A stretch of DNA of 64,000 nt from Mycolicibacterium frederiksbergense (GTDB lineage: Bacteria > Actinomycetota > Actinomycetes > Mycobacteriales > Mycobacteriaceae): NCBI RefSeq assembly GCF_029893345.1, contig NZ_JARXVE010000003.1:434001-498000 (forward strand), given 5' to 3'. Positions 1 to 8,641 of the stretch are shown here, one piece after another. The stretch's first letter is position 1. Each line of letters opens with the position of its first letter. The translations under genes were made by a program, and so were the position numbers. A model generated the notes under the pieces. It was given only the letters and a program-made list of their open reading frames with translations, made no database searches and was not told the DNA's origin.

Positions 1-505
1 CCGCGTAATGGGATTTGGGGGTGACCGGCTTCTCCTCCAGGGACAGCGCCGTTCCGTCCGCACCGAACTCCACCACGCCGTAGGCCGACGGGTTGGCCAC
101 CCAGTAGGCGAAGATCGCGCCGCCGTTGACATTCTGGAATCTGCGCAAACTGGTGCCCAAGCCCGGGCCGTAGAAGACGTTATCGCCCAATGCAAGCGCG
201 ACGGTGTCGTTACCGATGTGCTCGGCACCGATGATGAACGCCTGCGCCAGCCCTTCGGGCTGATCCTGGACCGCGTAGTGCAGGCTCACACCGAAGGCCG
301 AGCCGTCACCGAGCAGCCGTTCGAAGGCCGGGGCATCAGCTGGTGTGGTTATCACCAGGATGTCGCGAATACCGGCCATGATCAGTGTGGACAACGGATA
401 GTAGACGAGCGGTTTGTCGTAAACCGGCAGTAGCTGCTTGCTGACACCCATCGTGATCGGGTGCAGCCGAGTGCCGGAACCGCCGGCAAGAATGATTCCG
501 CGCAT
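1..505 (-). CDS. rmlA: Glucose-1-phosphate thymidylyltransferase RmlA (3' end outside window)
   Basis: RmlA condenses glucose-1-phosphate with dTTP to give dTDP-glucose, the first step to dTDP-rhamnose and dTDP-6-deoxytalose, the sugar donors for GPL. Reading leftward from the ATG at 505, the protein begins [18 protein letters not shown], the classical nucleotidyltransferase signature GGSGTRL, followed by [18 protein letters not shown]. Further on are QPEGLAQAF and [10 protein letters not shown], also family hallmarks. About 168 of the usual ~290 residues are present; the C-terminus lies beyond position 1. It is divergent from the first glycosyltransferase. I see no disruption in the visible part. 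Confidence 0.95.
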   Translation of the reverse strand, partial: MRGIILAGGSGTRLHPITMGVSKQLLPVYDKPLVYYPLSTLIMAGIRDILVITTPADAPAFERLLGDGSAFGVSLHYAVQDQPEGLAQAFIIGAEHIGNDTVALALGDNVFYGPGLGTSLRRFQNVNGGAIFAYWVANPSAYGVVEFGADGTALSLEEKPVTPKSHYA

Positions 506-931
506 GTATGCCCCTACGCCCCGGAATGAACGGTTTCGCCGCGCTTGGTGGCGGCGAGAACTTTTTCTGGCTCGTCACGGCGCAGCACGCCCGTCACCCT
601 ATCGTGCCGGCGCCGGCGCTGACGACGAAATGGGCTGTGACGGGCCGAGAGTGTGGCGGATGGGGCCAGGTATCGACTGGCCTGCCGTCGGCGTGCGGGA
701 GCCGGAGATTCGAGGCTGGGTATTTGCCAATCGAATAGCTTCGGTGGGATATCGCCGGGAAAACCGGCTGAGTTGACGCATTGCGGATTCGCGAAATTGG
801 GCTCTCGGTGAAATGTTCGAAAAACTACAGATGCGTAAAATCTGTTGTTAGCCTGAGGAATCCGAGATCTGACGGCCCAAAATTCAGCATCGTCTACTAG
901 TGTGCATCTGCGTGGGGGCCGCGAAACTGTC
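506..931. promoter_or_regulatory. Divergent intergenic region rmlA / glycosyltransferase
   Basis: These 426 bases separate the leftward rmlA from the rightward glycosyltransferase and must hold the promoters of both. The right-hand 150 bases are clearly more AT-rich than the coding DNA. A TAAAAT hexamer at 836-841, about 90 bases before the ATG at 932, is a possible -10 element. Open frames across this stretch have no recognisable protein character and I do not call a gene. Confidence 0.4.
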
Positions 932-2188
932 ATGAGAATCGCACTGGCGAGCTATGGGACCCGTGGTGATATCGAACCGTCCGTGGCGGTCGGCCGTGAG
1001 CTGCTGCGCCGGGGGCATGACATACGCATGGCGGTTCCGCCCGACCTGGTCGGCTTCGCCGAGGCCGCGGGGCTGAGCGCGGTCGGCTATGGACTGGAGG
1101 TCCAGCCGCAGCTCGACGGATACCGCGACCTGTGGACGTCGTGGGCCCGGCACTTCTGGCGGGTCCAGGATCTGGTGGTGTTGTGCCGGGAAGCCCTGAA
1201 GGTGGTCACCCAGCAGTGGGCCGAGTTGAGCAGAACTCTCATGTCGTTCGCCGACGGCGCCGACCTGCTGTCGACCGCCGTGGGCTATGAGCAGCCGGCC
1301 GCCAATGTCGCCGAGTATTACGACATTCCGTTGGTGGCGCTGCACACCATGCCGTGGCGACCCAACGGTCAGCTCTTTCCGTCCCTGCCACCCCCGCTGA
1401 CCCGCACCGCGATGACGGCGTACGACTGGCTGGCCTGGCGGGTGACCCGGGAGCATGAGGATGCTCAGCGGCGTGAGCTCGGCCTGCCGAGGACGGTCGG
1501 CCCTTCGCCGCGCAGGATGGCCGCCCGCGGCGCACTGGAGATCCAGGCCTACGACGAGGTCTGCGTGCCCGGATTGGCTGCCGAATGGGCGAAATGGGAC
1601 GGGCAGCGGCCCTTTGTCGGCGCGCTCACCATGGAGTTGTCGACCGGTGCCGACCACGAGGTGGCGGCCTGGATCGCGGCGGGGCCGCCCCCGATCTGCT
1701 TCGCGTTCGGCAGCATCCCGGTCGAGTCCCCGGCCGACACGGTCGCGATGATCAGTGCTGCGTGTGCACAGCTGGGCGAGCGGGCGTTGATCTGCTCCGG
1801 CGGAACGGACTTGACCCACATCCCGGTGACCGACCAGGTCAAGGTGGTGGGAGTGGTGAACTATGCGGACGTCTTCCCGGCCAGCCGTGCCGTCGTGCAC
1901 CATGGCGGGTCGGGTACCACGGCGGCAAGCCTGCGTGCGGGGGTTCCCACGCTGATCCTCTGGACGGTCGGTGATCAGCCGCTCTGGGGAAATCAGCTCA
2001 AGCGGCTGAAAGTAGGTACTGCCCGCCGGTTTTCGACAACAACGGAGGAGACCATGGTTACCGATCTGCGCCGGATACTGGCCCCGCAGTACGCAACCCG
2101 GGTGCGTGAGCTTGCCACCCGAATGACTCCACCGTCGGAGAGTATCGGCAAAGCAGCCGATCTCATCGAGCGGTTCGCCGGCCGGTGA
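932..2188 (+). CDS. GPL glycosyltransferase (GT1 family), copy 1
   Basis: A 418-residue family-1 (GT-B fold) glycosyltransferase of the mycobacterial GPL Gtf type, which transfers 6-deoxytalose or rhamnose from dTDP donors to the lipopeptide. The N-terminus MRIALASYGTRGDIEPSV carries the GTRGD/E-P signature. The C-terminal donor-binding motif VVHHGGSGTTAASLRAG has its two histidines at residues 323-324. I chose the ATG at 932; a GTG at 902 would add ten residues that the two paralogs lack. Two paralogs lie at 4220-5488 and on the minus strand at 7279-8532. Which one acts on allo-Thr and which on alaninol (Gtf1/2/3) cannot be decided from sequence alone. Confidence 0.88.
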   Translation: MRIALASYGTRGDIEPSVAVGRELLRRGHDIRMAVPPDLVGFAEAAGLSAVGYGLEVQPQLDGYRDLWTSWARHFWRVQDLVVLCREALKVVTQQWAELSRTLMSFADGADLLSTAVGYEQPAANVAEYYDIPLVALHTMPWRPNGQLFPSLPPPLTRTAMTAYDWLAWRVTREHEDAQRRELGLPRTVGPSPRRMAARGALEIQAYDEVCVPGLAAEWAKWDGQRPFVGALTMELSTGADHEVAAWIAAGPPPICFAFGSIPVESPADTVAMISAACAQLGERALICSGGTDLTHIPVTDQVKVVGVVNYADVFPASRAVVHHGGSGTTAASLRAGVPTLILWTVGDQPLWGNQLKRLKVGTARRFSTTTEETMVTDLRRILAPQYATRVRELATRMTPPSESIGKAADLIERFAGR

Positions 2189-2308
2189 GCCGTGCCGGCG
2201 CGGGATTTGCTGTGCCGGGCAAGCGGCGGCGTAAGCTAATTCCATGGCGAGTCAACAATTTTCACCGCACATCGGACTTGTGATGATCAGCCGCAAGGCC
2301 TCCTGATC

Positions 2309-3121
2309 ATGCGCATGTTCCGGTTGGCACTGCAGCAGCAGCCACCGTTCATCGTCCGCCGCTACCCGTACCGGGATCGGCAGCGGATGCGCGACGCGCT
2401 GGGTCCGGACCTGGCCCGGACGGTGACGATGCGTGCGGATGACACACCGCCCCCGGAGACCGAGATCGGGCGGATATTCGAGGGGTCCCGCAATATTCAC
2501 AAGCTGCGTCACTATCTCCCCATCTACCAAGGCGCCCTGACCCAGACCAAGCGCATGCTCGAGATCGGGGTCGACCGGGGCGGTTCCCTGCAGATGTGGC
2601 GCAAGTACCTGCCCGACGCCACCATCGTGGGCATCGATATCAGCCCCAAGGCCGCCCAGCACAGTGCCCCGGCGCGGGATATCCACGTGCGGATCGGAGA
2701 CCAGACCGACACCAGGTTCCTGCAATCCGTTCTCGACGAGTTCGGCCCGTTCGATACGGTCCTCGACGACGGCGGACACACGGCCAAACAGATGATCGGG
2801 TCGTTTCAGTACCTGTTTCCGCGGCTTAAGCCCGGTGGTGTCTACATCGTTGAGGATGTCTGTGCCAACTACTGGAAGATGTATCGGGACCAACCCGAGT
2901 CGTTTATCGACTTCACCAAGTGGTTGATGGATGCAATGCATGCTCCGTATGTGGAGACGACCACGGTATTCCAGTTCATGGAAGGCCACCCGAAGCGCGT
3001 CAAGGAGCTTGAAGTGCCGTTTGCGGCAACCATCATCGACCGAATCGAGGTGTTGGACTCCGTGGTGGTCGTGCACCGTGCCGAGGAACCGAAGAAGCTA
3101 TCTCGCGCCGTCTTTCGCTGA
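2309..3121 (+). CDS. MycE-like sugar O-methyltransferase
   Basis: A 270-residue class I S-adenosylmethionine methyltransferase resembling the metal-dependent deoxysugar O-methyltransferase MycE. The SAM motif LEIGVDRGGSLQMW starts near residue 84. The sequence VLDDGGHTAKQMIGSF (about 151-166) matches the acidic/histidine metal and substrate site of that family, and GGVYIVEDVC follows. In GPL clusters such enzymes (Rmt/Mtf) methylate rhamnose or deoxytalose hydroxyls. It lies 120 bases after the first glycosyltransferase on the same strand. The ATG at 2309 is used; an ATG six bases later is also possible. Which hydroxyl it methylates is unknown. Confidence 0.75.
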   Translation: MRMFRLALQQQPPFIVRRYPYRDRQRMRDALGPDLARTVTMRADDTPPPETEIGRIFEGSRNIHKLRHYLPIYQGALTQTKRMLEIGVDRGGSLQMWRKYLPDATIVGIDISPKAAQHSAPARDIHVRIGDQTDTRFLQSVLDEFGPFDTVLDDGGHTAKQMIGSFQYLFPRLKPGGVYIVEDVCANYWKMYRDQPESFIDFTKWLMDAMHAPYVETTTVFQFMEGHPKRVKELEVPFAATIIDRIEVLDSVVVVHRAEEPKKLSRAVFR

Positions 3122-3369
3122 GCCGAGGATCGGGAGGTCATCGGACATTTTCTTTGCCACCATGGCGGTCGCCCGCTATCGGCCCACATCGCGGGTGAGA
3201 ATCCCGAGCTGATCGGCGTAGCCCTTATTGCATTTCAGTGCCGAATTTATGCGCAGTTTGCCCAACCATTAGAGTTGAAAAGGCAATGGCCACACCAGAA
3301 ATGCTCTGAGGATGGCACTCGCGGGCTAGGCTCAGCACCAAACCCGCATCCGAGTTAGGGGGCAGTTTT

Positions 3370-4176
3370 TTGACCGTGACGGATCACGACACCCGATCTG
3401 CGTACCTGGACCTGCTCCGGCAGGACCTCACCAGATACGGCGTCGACGAATTGGTGCCGGTGGGATGGAACTGGTTGCACCGACCAGCTTTCAAGATCGG
3501 CAATTTGATGCTTGTTCGCAAGCGGCCGTTCGATCAGCGCAAACGTGACCTCGGCCTGGATTGGCCTGCCGACGCGCTGACCATGATCGGGATGCGACGG
3601 CTCACCAGTCTGCAGCAGTGCGTCGAGACGGTGATCGCCGAGGACATCCCAGGCGATCTGGTCGAATGCGGCGTATGGCGTGGGGGGGCTTCCATCCTGA
3701 TGCGCGCCGTCCTGGCCTCCTATGGGGACGAGACCCGATCCATCTGGCTCTGCGACTCGTTTGAGGGCGTGCCGCCGCCCGATGCAGCGAATTACAAGGC
3801 GGACAAGGGCGATAGGCTGCACCTCGCGGCACCGATCCTCGCGGTGTCGGAAAAAGACGTCAGGGCGAACTTCGCGCGCTACGGGCTGCTGGACGACAAG
3901 GTCCGGATCGTTCCCGGTTGGTTCAAGGACACGCTGCACGACGCTCCGATCGAACGCATTTCGGTGTTGCGGCTCGACGGCGACCTGTACGAATCGACGA
4001 TCCAGGCACTGGACGGCCTCTACTCGCGACTGTCCCCGGGTGGCTTCTGCATCATCGACGACTACCACGCGATCGAAGGATGTCGCCAAGCCGTCACGGA
4101 TTACCGGGCGCGGCATGGGATTTCCGCGGAGATCGTGGACATCGACGGCACCGGAGTGCTCTGGCGCAAGGAGTGA
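3370..4176 (+). CDS. TylF/MycF-family O-methyltransferase, copy 1
   Basis: A 268-residue macrocin-O-methyltransferase (TylF/MycF) family protein, SAM- and Mg-dependent, probably acting on a GPL sugar. The SAM loop GDLVECGVWRGGASILM begins near residue 95. LDGDLYEST (about 203) and IIDDYHAIEGC (about 228, with the paired Asp) supply the metal ligands and catalytic region. The start is TTG at 3370, favoured by an AGGGGG ribosome-binding site nine bases before it; the GTG at 3376 is the alternative. It lies 43 bases before the second glycosyltransferase, so the two are probably cotranscribed. It is more distant from the tandem pair at 5643 and 6473 than those are from each other. Confidence 0.82.
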   Translation: MTVTDHDTRSAYLDLLRQDLTRYGVDELVPVGWNWLHRPAFKIGNLMLVRKRPFDQRKRDLGLDWPADALTMIGMRRLTSLQQCVETVIAEDIPGDLVECGVWRGGASILMRAVLASYGDETRSIWLCDSFEGVPPPDAANYKADKGDRLHLAAPILAVSEKDVRANFARYGLLDDKVRIVPGWFKDTLHDAPIERISVLRLDGDLYESTIQALDGLYSRLSPGGFCIIDDYHAIEGCRQAVTDYRARHGISAEIVDIDGTGVLWRKE

Positions 4177-4219
4177 GCGCGCCCTCTCCAGCGGTATCAC
4201 TGAAAGGCAGGGACTCGCT

Positions 4220-5488
4220 ATGAAACTCGTGCTGGCAGCCTATGGGACTCGGGGAGATCTCGAGCCCTCCGTCGCCGCCGGCCGGGAATTGCAGCGAAGA
4301 GGGCACGACGTGCGGATCGCTGTTCCGCCAGACCTGGTCGGTTTTGCGGAGAGCGCCGGGTTGGTGGCCGTCCCCTATGGGCTGGATACCCAGGCCTGGG
4401 TGGGCGTGTACCGGGATTTCTGGACCTGTTTCTTCCACCGGTTCTGGAGGGTTCGGGAACTGCGGCGGTTGTGGCGGGAGATGTGGGATCTCAGTGACCG
4501 GTCCTGGGCCCAGATGAGCGCGACGCTGACTTCGCTGGCCGAGGATGCGGATCTGTTGTTCGCCGGTCAGAACTATCAGGAACCGGCCGCCAATGTTGCT
4601 GAGTATCACGACATTCCGTTCGCCACGCTGCACAACACCCCAGTACGGGTCAACGGCAGGTTGCTGTCGCGGCTGCCGGCGCCGCTGGCCCGGATGGCGA
4701 TGTGGGCCTATGACTGGTTCGGTTGGCGGCTGAACAAGAAGGTCGAGGACGCCCAACGTCGTGAACTGGGCCTACCGAAGGCGACGGGTCCGGTGTCGGG
4801 GCGGATCGCCGCCCGCGGAGCGCTGGAAATCCAGGGCTACGACGAGGTGTGCTTTCCGGGGTTGGCCGCGGAATGGGTGCAATGGCGCAGCCAACGCCCG
4901 TTTGTCGGCACGTTGACGATGGAGTTGCCGACGGAGGCCGATCAGGAAGTGCTGTCCTGGATCGGCGACGGCAGCCCGCCGATCTGCTTCGGCTTCGGCA
5001 GCATGCCGGTCGAATCCCCTGCTGCGACAGTGGAAATGATCGCTGCCGCCTGCGCTGAGCTCGGGCACCGGGCGGTGATCTGCTCCGGATCGAGTGATTA
5101 CACCGGAGTCCCGCAGTATGACCACGTCAAGGTGGTGGGGGCGGTGAACTACGCGACGGTGTTCGCCGCCTGCCGTGCCGCGGTCCATCACGGCGGGGCC
5201 GGAACCCTGGCGGCCAGCCTGCGTGCCGGGGCGCCCACGCTGGTGCTCTGGATAGATGGCGCCCAGCCGGTCTGGGCGTCTCGGGTCAAACTGTTGCAGG
5301 TAGGGGCGGTTCGTAGTTTCTCGAGCACAGACCGTGAATCACTGGTGGCGGATCTGAAAAGGGTCCTGGCACCGGAAACCGCCCTGCGCGCGCGTGAAGT
5401 CGCCACCCGGATGACCCCGGCCGTCGAAAGCGTGGCCAGAACCGCTGATCTCGTCGAAAGTTTTGCTCGGGCGAGATGTTCTGTCTGA
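4220..5488 (+). CDS. GPL glycosyltransferase (GT1 family), copy 2
   Basis: A 422-residue paralog of the 932-2188 protein. It starts MKLVLAAYGTRGDLEPSV at the ATG at 4220, with GAAAGGCAGGG upstream as ribosome-binding site. The donor-binding motif is AAVHHGGAGTLAASLRAG with histidines at residues 323-324, the same position as in copy 1. The acceptor half (residues 60-200) differs more from copy 1 than the donor half does, as expected for enzymes sharing dTDP-sugar donors but glycosylating different positions of the lipopeptide. Its start lies 43 bases downstream of the TylF-like methyltransferase. Confidence 0.88.
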   Translation: MKLVLAAYGTRGDLEPSVAAGRELQRRGHDVRIAVPPDLVGFAESAGLVAVPYGLDTQAWVGVYRDFWTCFFHRFWRVRELRRLWREMWDLSDRSWAQMSATLTSLAEDADLLFAGQNYQEPAANVAEYHDIPFATLHNTPVRVNGRLLSRLPAPLARMAMWAYDWFGWRLNKKVEDAQRRELGLPKATGPVSGRIAARGALEIQGYDEVCFPGLAAEWVQWRSQRPFVGTLTMELPTEADQEVLSWIGDGSPPICFGFGSMPVESPAATVEMIAAACAELGHRAVICSGSSDYTGVPQYDHVKVVGAVNYATVFAACRAAVHHGGAGTLAASLRAGAPTLVLWIDGAQPVWASRVKLLQVGAVRSFSSTDRESLVADLKRVLAPETALRAREVATRMTPAVESVARTADLVESFARARCSV

Positions 5489-5642
5489 TGCCGCAGACGG
5501 TCCGCAAGTTTGCCGTGTGCGCGCTGAACGATCCAAGCTCCTGCTCGGAGCAGGGATATCGGGCGAAGGTGCGGTTGCGAAATCTTGATCACGTTGTTAA
5601 CCAACATATTTCAGGTAATCGGAGGCTGAAGGCGGTGCTAGG

Positions 5643-6440
5643 GTGACGGCCGTGGCAAATGGGCTAACACTGCGGACCCGCCTCTGGCTGAAGGCGGTGC
5701 GCGCGGAGTATTGGCTCGCGCGCACTTTGCTGCCCGATGTCTATTCCAACGATGCGTTGATCTGTTTCAACAGCCACGCGTTCATGGACGACCCGGCGTT
5801 TCAGCGCGCCTACCAGCGCGGAGCCCGTGCCCTCGGCGACATGGACTGGTATCAGTGGCACTGGCGGGTTCATGTCGGGTTGTGGGCGGCGTCCAGTGCC
5901 AGCAAGGTCGACGGAGATTTCGTCGAGTGCGGGGTCAGCCACGGCTTTTTGAGCAGTGCGGTGATGGAGTACCTGGACTGGGACCGGCTGGGCAAGACGT
6001 TCTACCTGCTCGACACCTTCGCCGGCCTCGATCCGCGGTTCGTCACCGCCGCTGAGCGGGAGTCCGGGGCGCTGGAGAAGAGCGAAGAACACGTACGCAA
6101 CGGCATGTATGGCAGTTCGGTGGACAGCGTCCGGGCCAATTTCGCGCAGTGGCGTAACCAGCGCATCGTGGTCGGCGCGGTGCCCGAGACGCTCGAGCAG
6201 GTTGATGCCGATGCGGTGGCGTTCCTGCATATCGACATGAACTGTGCCCCGCCGGAAGTCGCTGCGTTGCGCTATTTTTGGCCGCGGTTGTCGCCGGGGG
6301 CGATGGTGCTGCTGGATGACTATGCCAATCGCGGGCGTGATGAGCAGCGCCTGGCGATGGACGAGGTGGCCGCCGAACTGGGTGTTCAGGTGTGCGCATT
6401 GCCGACCGGTCAAGGCCTGATCATCAAACCGCCGCACTAA
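5643..6440 (+). CDS. TylF-family O-methyltransferase, tandem copy A
   Basis: A 265-residue TylF/MycF-type methyltransferase. SAM-site motif GDFVECGVSHGFLSSAVME lies near residue 95. FLHIDMNCAPPEVAAL (about 199) and VLLDDYANRG (about 222) replace the LDGDLYEST / IIDDYH pair of copy 1, keeping the acidic metal ligands. The start is GTG at 5643; a GTG nine bases later is an alternative. The gene is followed after 32 bases by a close duplicate, and the last 305 shared bases are identical between them. Differences are concentrated in the first 25 residues, around residues 62-67, and around residues 145-157. A role in GPL sugar methylation is inferred from context. Confidence 0.82.
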   Translation: MTAVANGLTLRTRLWLKAVRAEYWLARTLLPDVYSNDALICFNSHAFMDDPAFQRAYQRGARALGDMDWYQWHWRVHVGLWAASSASKVDGDFVECGVSHGFLSSAVMEYLDWDRLGKTFYLLDTFAGLDPRFVTAAERESGALEKSEEHVRNGMYGSSVDSVRANFAQWRNQRIVVGAVPETLEQVDADAVAFLHIDMNCAPPEVAALRYFWPRLSPGAMVLLDDYANRGRDEQRLAMDEVAAELGVQVCALPTGQGLIIKPPH

Positions 6441-7255
6441 GAGTGCATCGCTAACCACCGATAGGGTTTGTCATGGCAACGAAGTGGCCAGTTAAGTTCC
6501 GCGTCGCGTGGGCGGGCCTGCGCACGGCATATTGGATCCCCCGCACCCTGCTGCCCGATGTCTATTCCAACGATGCGTTGATCTGTTTCAACAGCCACGC
6601 GTTCATGGACGACCCGGCGTTTCAACGCGCCTACCAGCGGGGCGTACGCGCCCTCGGGGGCGAGGATATTCATCACTGGCACTGGCGGGTTCATGTTGGA
6701 TTGTGGGCCGCGTCCAATGCCAGCAAGGTCGACGGCGATTTCGTCGAGTGCGGGGTCAGCCACGGCTTTTTGAGCAGTGCGGTGATGGAGTACCTGGACT
6801 GGGACCGGCTGGGCAAGACGTTCTACCTGCTCGACACCTTCGCGGGAATGGATCCGCGGTTCGTCACCGCCGGCGAGCGCGAGTCCGGGGCGCTGATCAA
6901 GAACCAGGCGGCCCTGGACTTCGGCATCTACGGCAGTTCGGTGGACAGCATCCGGGCCAATTTCGCGCAGTGGCGTAACCAGCGCATCGTGGTCGGCGCG
7001 GTGCCCGAGACGCTCGAGCAGGTTGATGCCGATGCGGTGGCGTTCCTGCATATCGACATGAACTGTGCCCCGCCGGAAGTCGCTGCGTTGCGCTATTTTT
7101 GGCCGCGGTTGTCGCCGGGGGCGATGGTGCTGCTGGATGACTATGCCAATCGCGGGCGTGATGAGCAGCGCCTGGCGATGGACGAGGTGGCCGCCGAACT
7201 GGGTGTTCAGGTGTGCGCATTGCCGACCGGTCAAGGCCTGATCATCAAACCGCCG
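6130..7255 (+). repeat. 305-bp exact direct repeat (6130-6434 and 6951-7255)
   Basis: Bases 6130-6434 and 6951-7255 are identical as far as I can read, with an offset of 821 bases. They encode the C-terminal third of the two tandem methyltransferases. Flanking parts of the genes also share long near-identical blocks (for example around 5920-6019 and 6740-6839) but with scattered differences. The entry spans both repeat units. Confidence 0.9.
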
Positions 7256-7273
7256 ACCGTGGCTGGACGCTGA
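6473..7273 (+). CDS. TylF-family O-methyltransferase, tandem copy B
   Basis: A 266-residue tandem duplicate of the preceding gene with the same motifs (VECGVSHGFL, FLHIDMNCAPPE, VLLDDYANRG). The start is ATG at 6473. Compared with copy A, the N-terminal ~25 residues are different and two internal loops differ: GGEDIHHWHW against GDMDWYQWHW, and IKNQAALDFGIYG against EKSEEHVRNGMYG. The C-terminal third is identical except for the last few residues. It ends five bases before the convergent third glycosyltransferase. The two copies may methylate different hydroxyls or different sugars. Confidence 0.82.
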   Translation: MATKWPVKFRVAWAGLRTAYWIPRTLLPDVYSNDALICFNSHAFMDDPAFQRAYQRGVRALGGEDIHHWHWRVHVGLWAASNASKVDGDFVECGVSHGFLSSAVMEYLDWDRLGKTFYLLDTFAGMDPRFVTAGERESGALIKNQAALDFGIYGSSVDSIRANFAQWRNQRIVVGAVPETLEQVDADAVAFLHIDMNCAPPEVAALRYFWPRLSPGAMVLLDDYANRGRDEQRLAMDEVAAELGVQVCALPTGQGLIIKPPTVAGR

Positions 7274-7278
7274 TTCGT

Positions 7279-8532
7279 TCAGCGTCGATTTCGGCGGGCG
7301 GCGTCCTCGAACAGATCCGCGGTTCTGCTGACGCTGTCGGCCGGTGCGGTCATCCGGGTGGCCAGCTCGCGGGCTCGGATGGCGTATTGCGGGTCCAGGA
7401 TGCGACGCAGATCGGTCACCAGCGATCGGCGGTTGGTGCCGGAGATTCGGCGCGCGGTCCCGACTTTCAAGCGCTTGACCTGATTTCCCCAGTAGGGCTG
7501 ATCCGCCGTGCTCCACAGGATCAGGGTGGGGATGCCCGCGCGGAGGCTGGCGGCCGTGGTGCCCGAGCCGCCATGGTGCACGACGGCGCGGCAGCCGGCG
7601 AAGACCGCCGCGTAGTTCACCGTGCCGACCACCTTCACATGCTCGGCAATCGCGTGGTCTCCGAAGTCCGTTCCGCCGGCGCAGATCAACGCCCGCTCCC
7701 CCAGTTCGGCGCAGGCGGCGCTGATCATTTCGACTGTCTCGGCCGGTGATTCGAGCGGGATGCTGCCGGTAGCGAAGCAGATCGGCGGTGATCCCGCAGC
7801 AATCCAGGTCGCGACTTCTTCGGTGGCCTCGGTGGTCAGCTCCATGGTGAGTGCCCCGACAAAGGGTCGTCTACCGGCCCACTGCGCCCATTCGGCGGCC
7901 AGGCCGGGAACGCTGGCATCGTCGTAGGCCTGGATCTCCAGCGCGCCTCGTGCCGCCATGCGCCGCGGCGAAGGACCGGCCGCCTTGACCAAGCCGAGGT
8001 CGCGGCGCTGGGCATCCTCGGCCTTCTTGGTGGCCCGCCACATCAGCCACTCCGACACGGTGCCCGCCGAGCGGACGAGCGGCGACGGCAGCGCCGGTAC
8101 CAGCTTCCCGTTGGGCCGCATCGGAAAGTGATGCAGCGCGACCAATGGAATGTCGTAGTACTCAGCGACGTTGGCCGCCGGCTGCTCATAGTTCAGCCCG
8201 GTCGACAGCAGATCGGCGCCTTGCGCCAGCGTTAACAGCGTCGTGCTGGTGTCCTGCCAGTGCCGCGCAATGGGTTCCCACAGTTCACGCAGCGTGCCGA
8301 CAGGGTTGCCGGCCAGCTCGGTCCAAAAGTTGCGAAGGAAGTCGTCTCGCAGGAACTCCCGCAATTGGGGCCCGTAGGAGACGGTTTCGAGACCGGCCGC
8401 CTCGGCGAATCCGAGCAGGTCGGGAGGGACGGCCAGGTGAACGTCGTTGCCCCTGCGCTGTAGTTCGCGCCCGACGCTGACGGATGGTTCGACGTCGCCG
8501 CGAGTTCCGTAACACGCCAGCGCAAACTTCAT
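7279..8532 (-). CDS. GPL glycosyltransferase (GT1 family), copy 3
   Basis: A 417-residue third paralog of the GPL glycosyltransferases, on the opposite strand. It begins MKFALACYGTRGDVEPSV at the ATG at 8532. The donor site is AVVHHGGSGTTAASLRAG. It resembles the 932-2188 protein more than the 4220-5488 protein in the C-terminal half (PTLILW, RLKVGTARR). Its stop lies five bases from the stop of the tandem methyltransferase, and its start is 109 bases from the divergent methyltransferase at 8642. Three Gtf enzymes would be enough for 6-deoxytalosylation and one or two rhamnosylations. Confidence 0.88.
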   Translation of the reverse strand: MKFALACYGTRGDVEPSVSVGRELQRRGNDVHLAVPPDLLGFAEAAGLETVSYGPQLREFLRDDFLRNFWTELAGNPVGTLRELWEPIARHWQDTSTTLLTLAQGADLLSTGLNYEQPAANVAEYYDIPLVALHHFPMRPNGKLVPALPSPLVRSAGTVSEWLMWRATKKAEDAQRRDLGLVKAAGPSPRRMAARGALEIQAYDDASVPGLAAEWAQWAGRRPFVGALTMELTTEATEEVATWIAAGSPPICFATGSIPLESPAETVEMISAACAELGERALICAGGTDFGDHAIAEHVKVVGTVNYAAVFAGCRAVVHHGGSGTTAASLRAGIPTLILWSTADQPYWGNQVKRLKVGTARRISGTNRRSLVTDLRRILDPQYAIRARELATRMTAPADSVSRTADLFEDAARRNRR

Positions 8533-8641
8533 GCGGCCCTAGCCTTTCAGTTGCGGTACGGGTCGACGGTTGAGTGAAGTGAATCCGCGTGTCCCGGTGC
8601 AAACGACGATACCGCGCTTCGTTTCTTGCAATAGTTGGTCC

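Noticed and set aside
8..433. Rightward open frame at the left edge
   Set aside because: It is antisense to rmlA, whose leftward frame contains unmistakable nucleotidyltransferase motifs.
902..931. GTG start for the first glycosyltransferase
   Set aside because: The added residues are absent from the two paralogs, which start at the equivalent of the ATG at 932.
506..931. Open frames between rmlA and the first glycosyltransferase
   Set aside because: No family resemblance, weak codon bias and overlapping frames on both strands; better explained as a promoter region.
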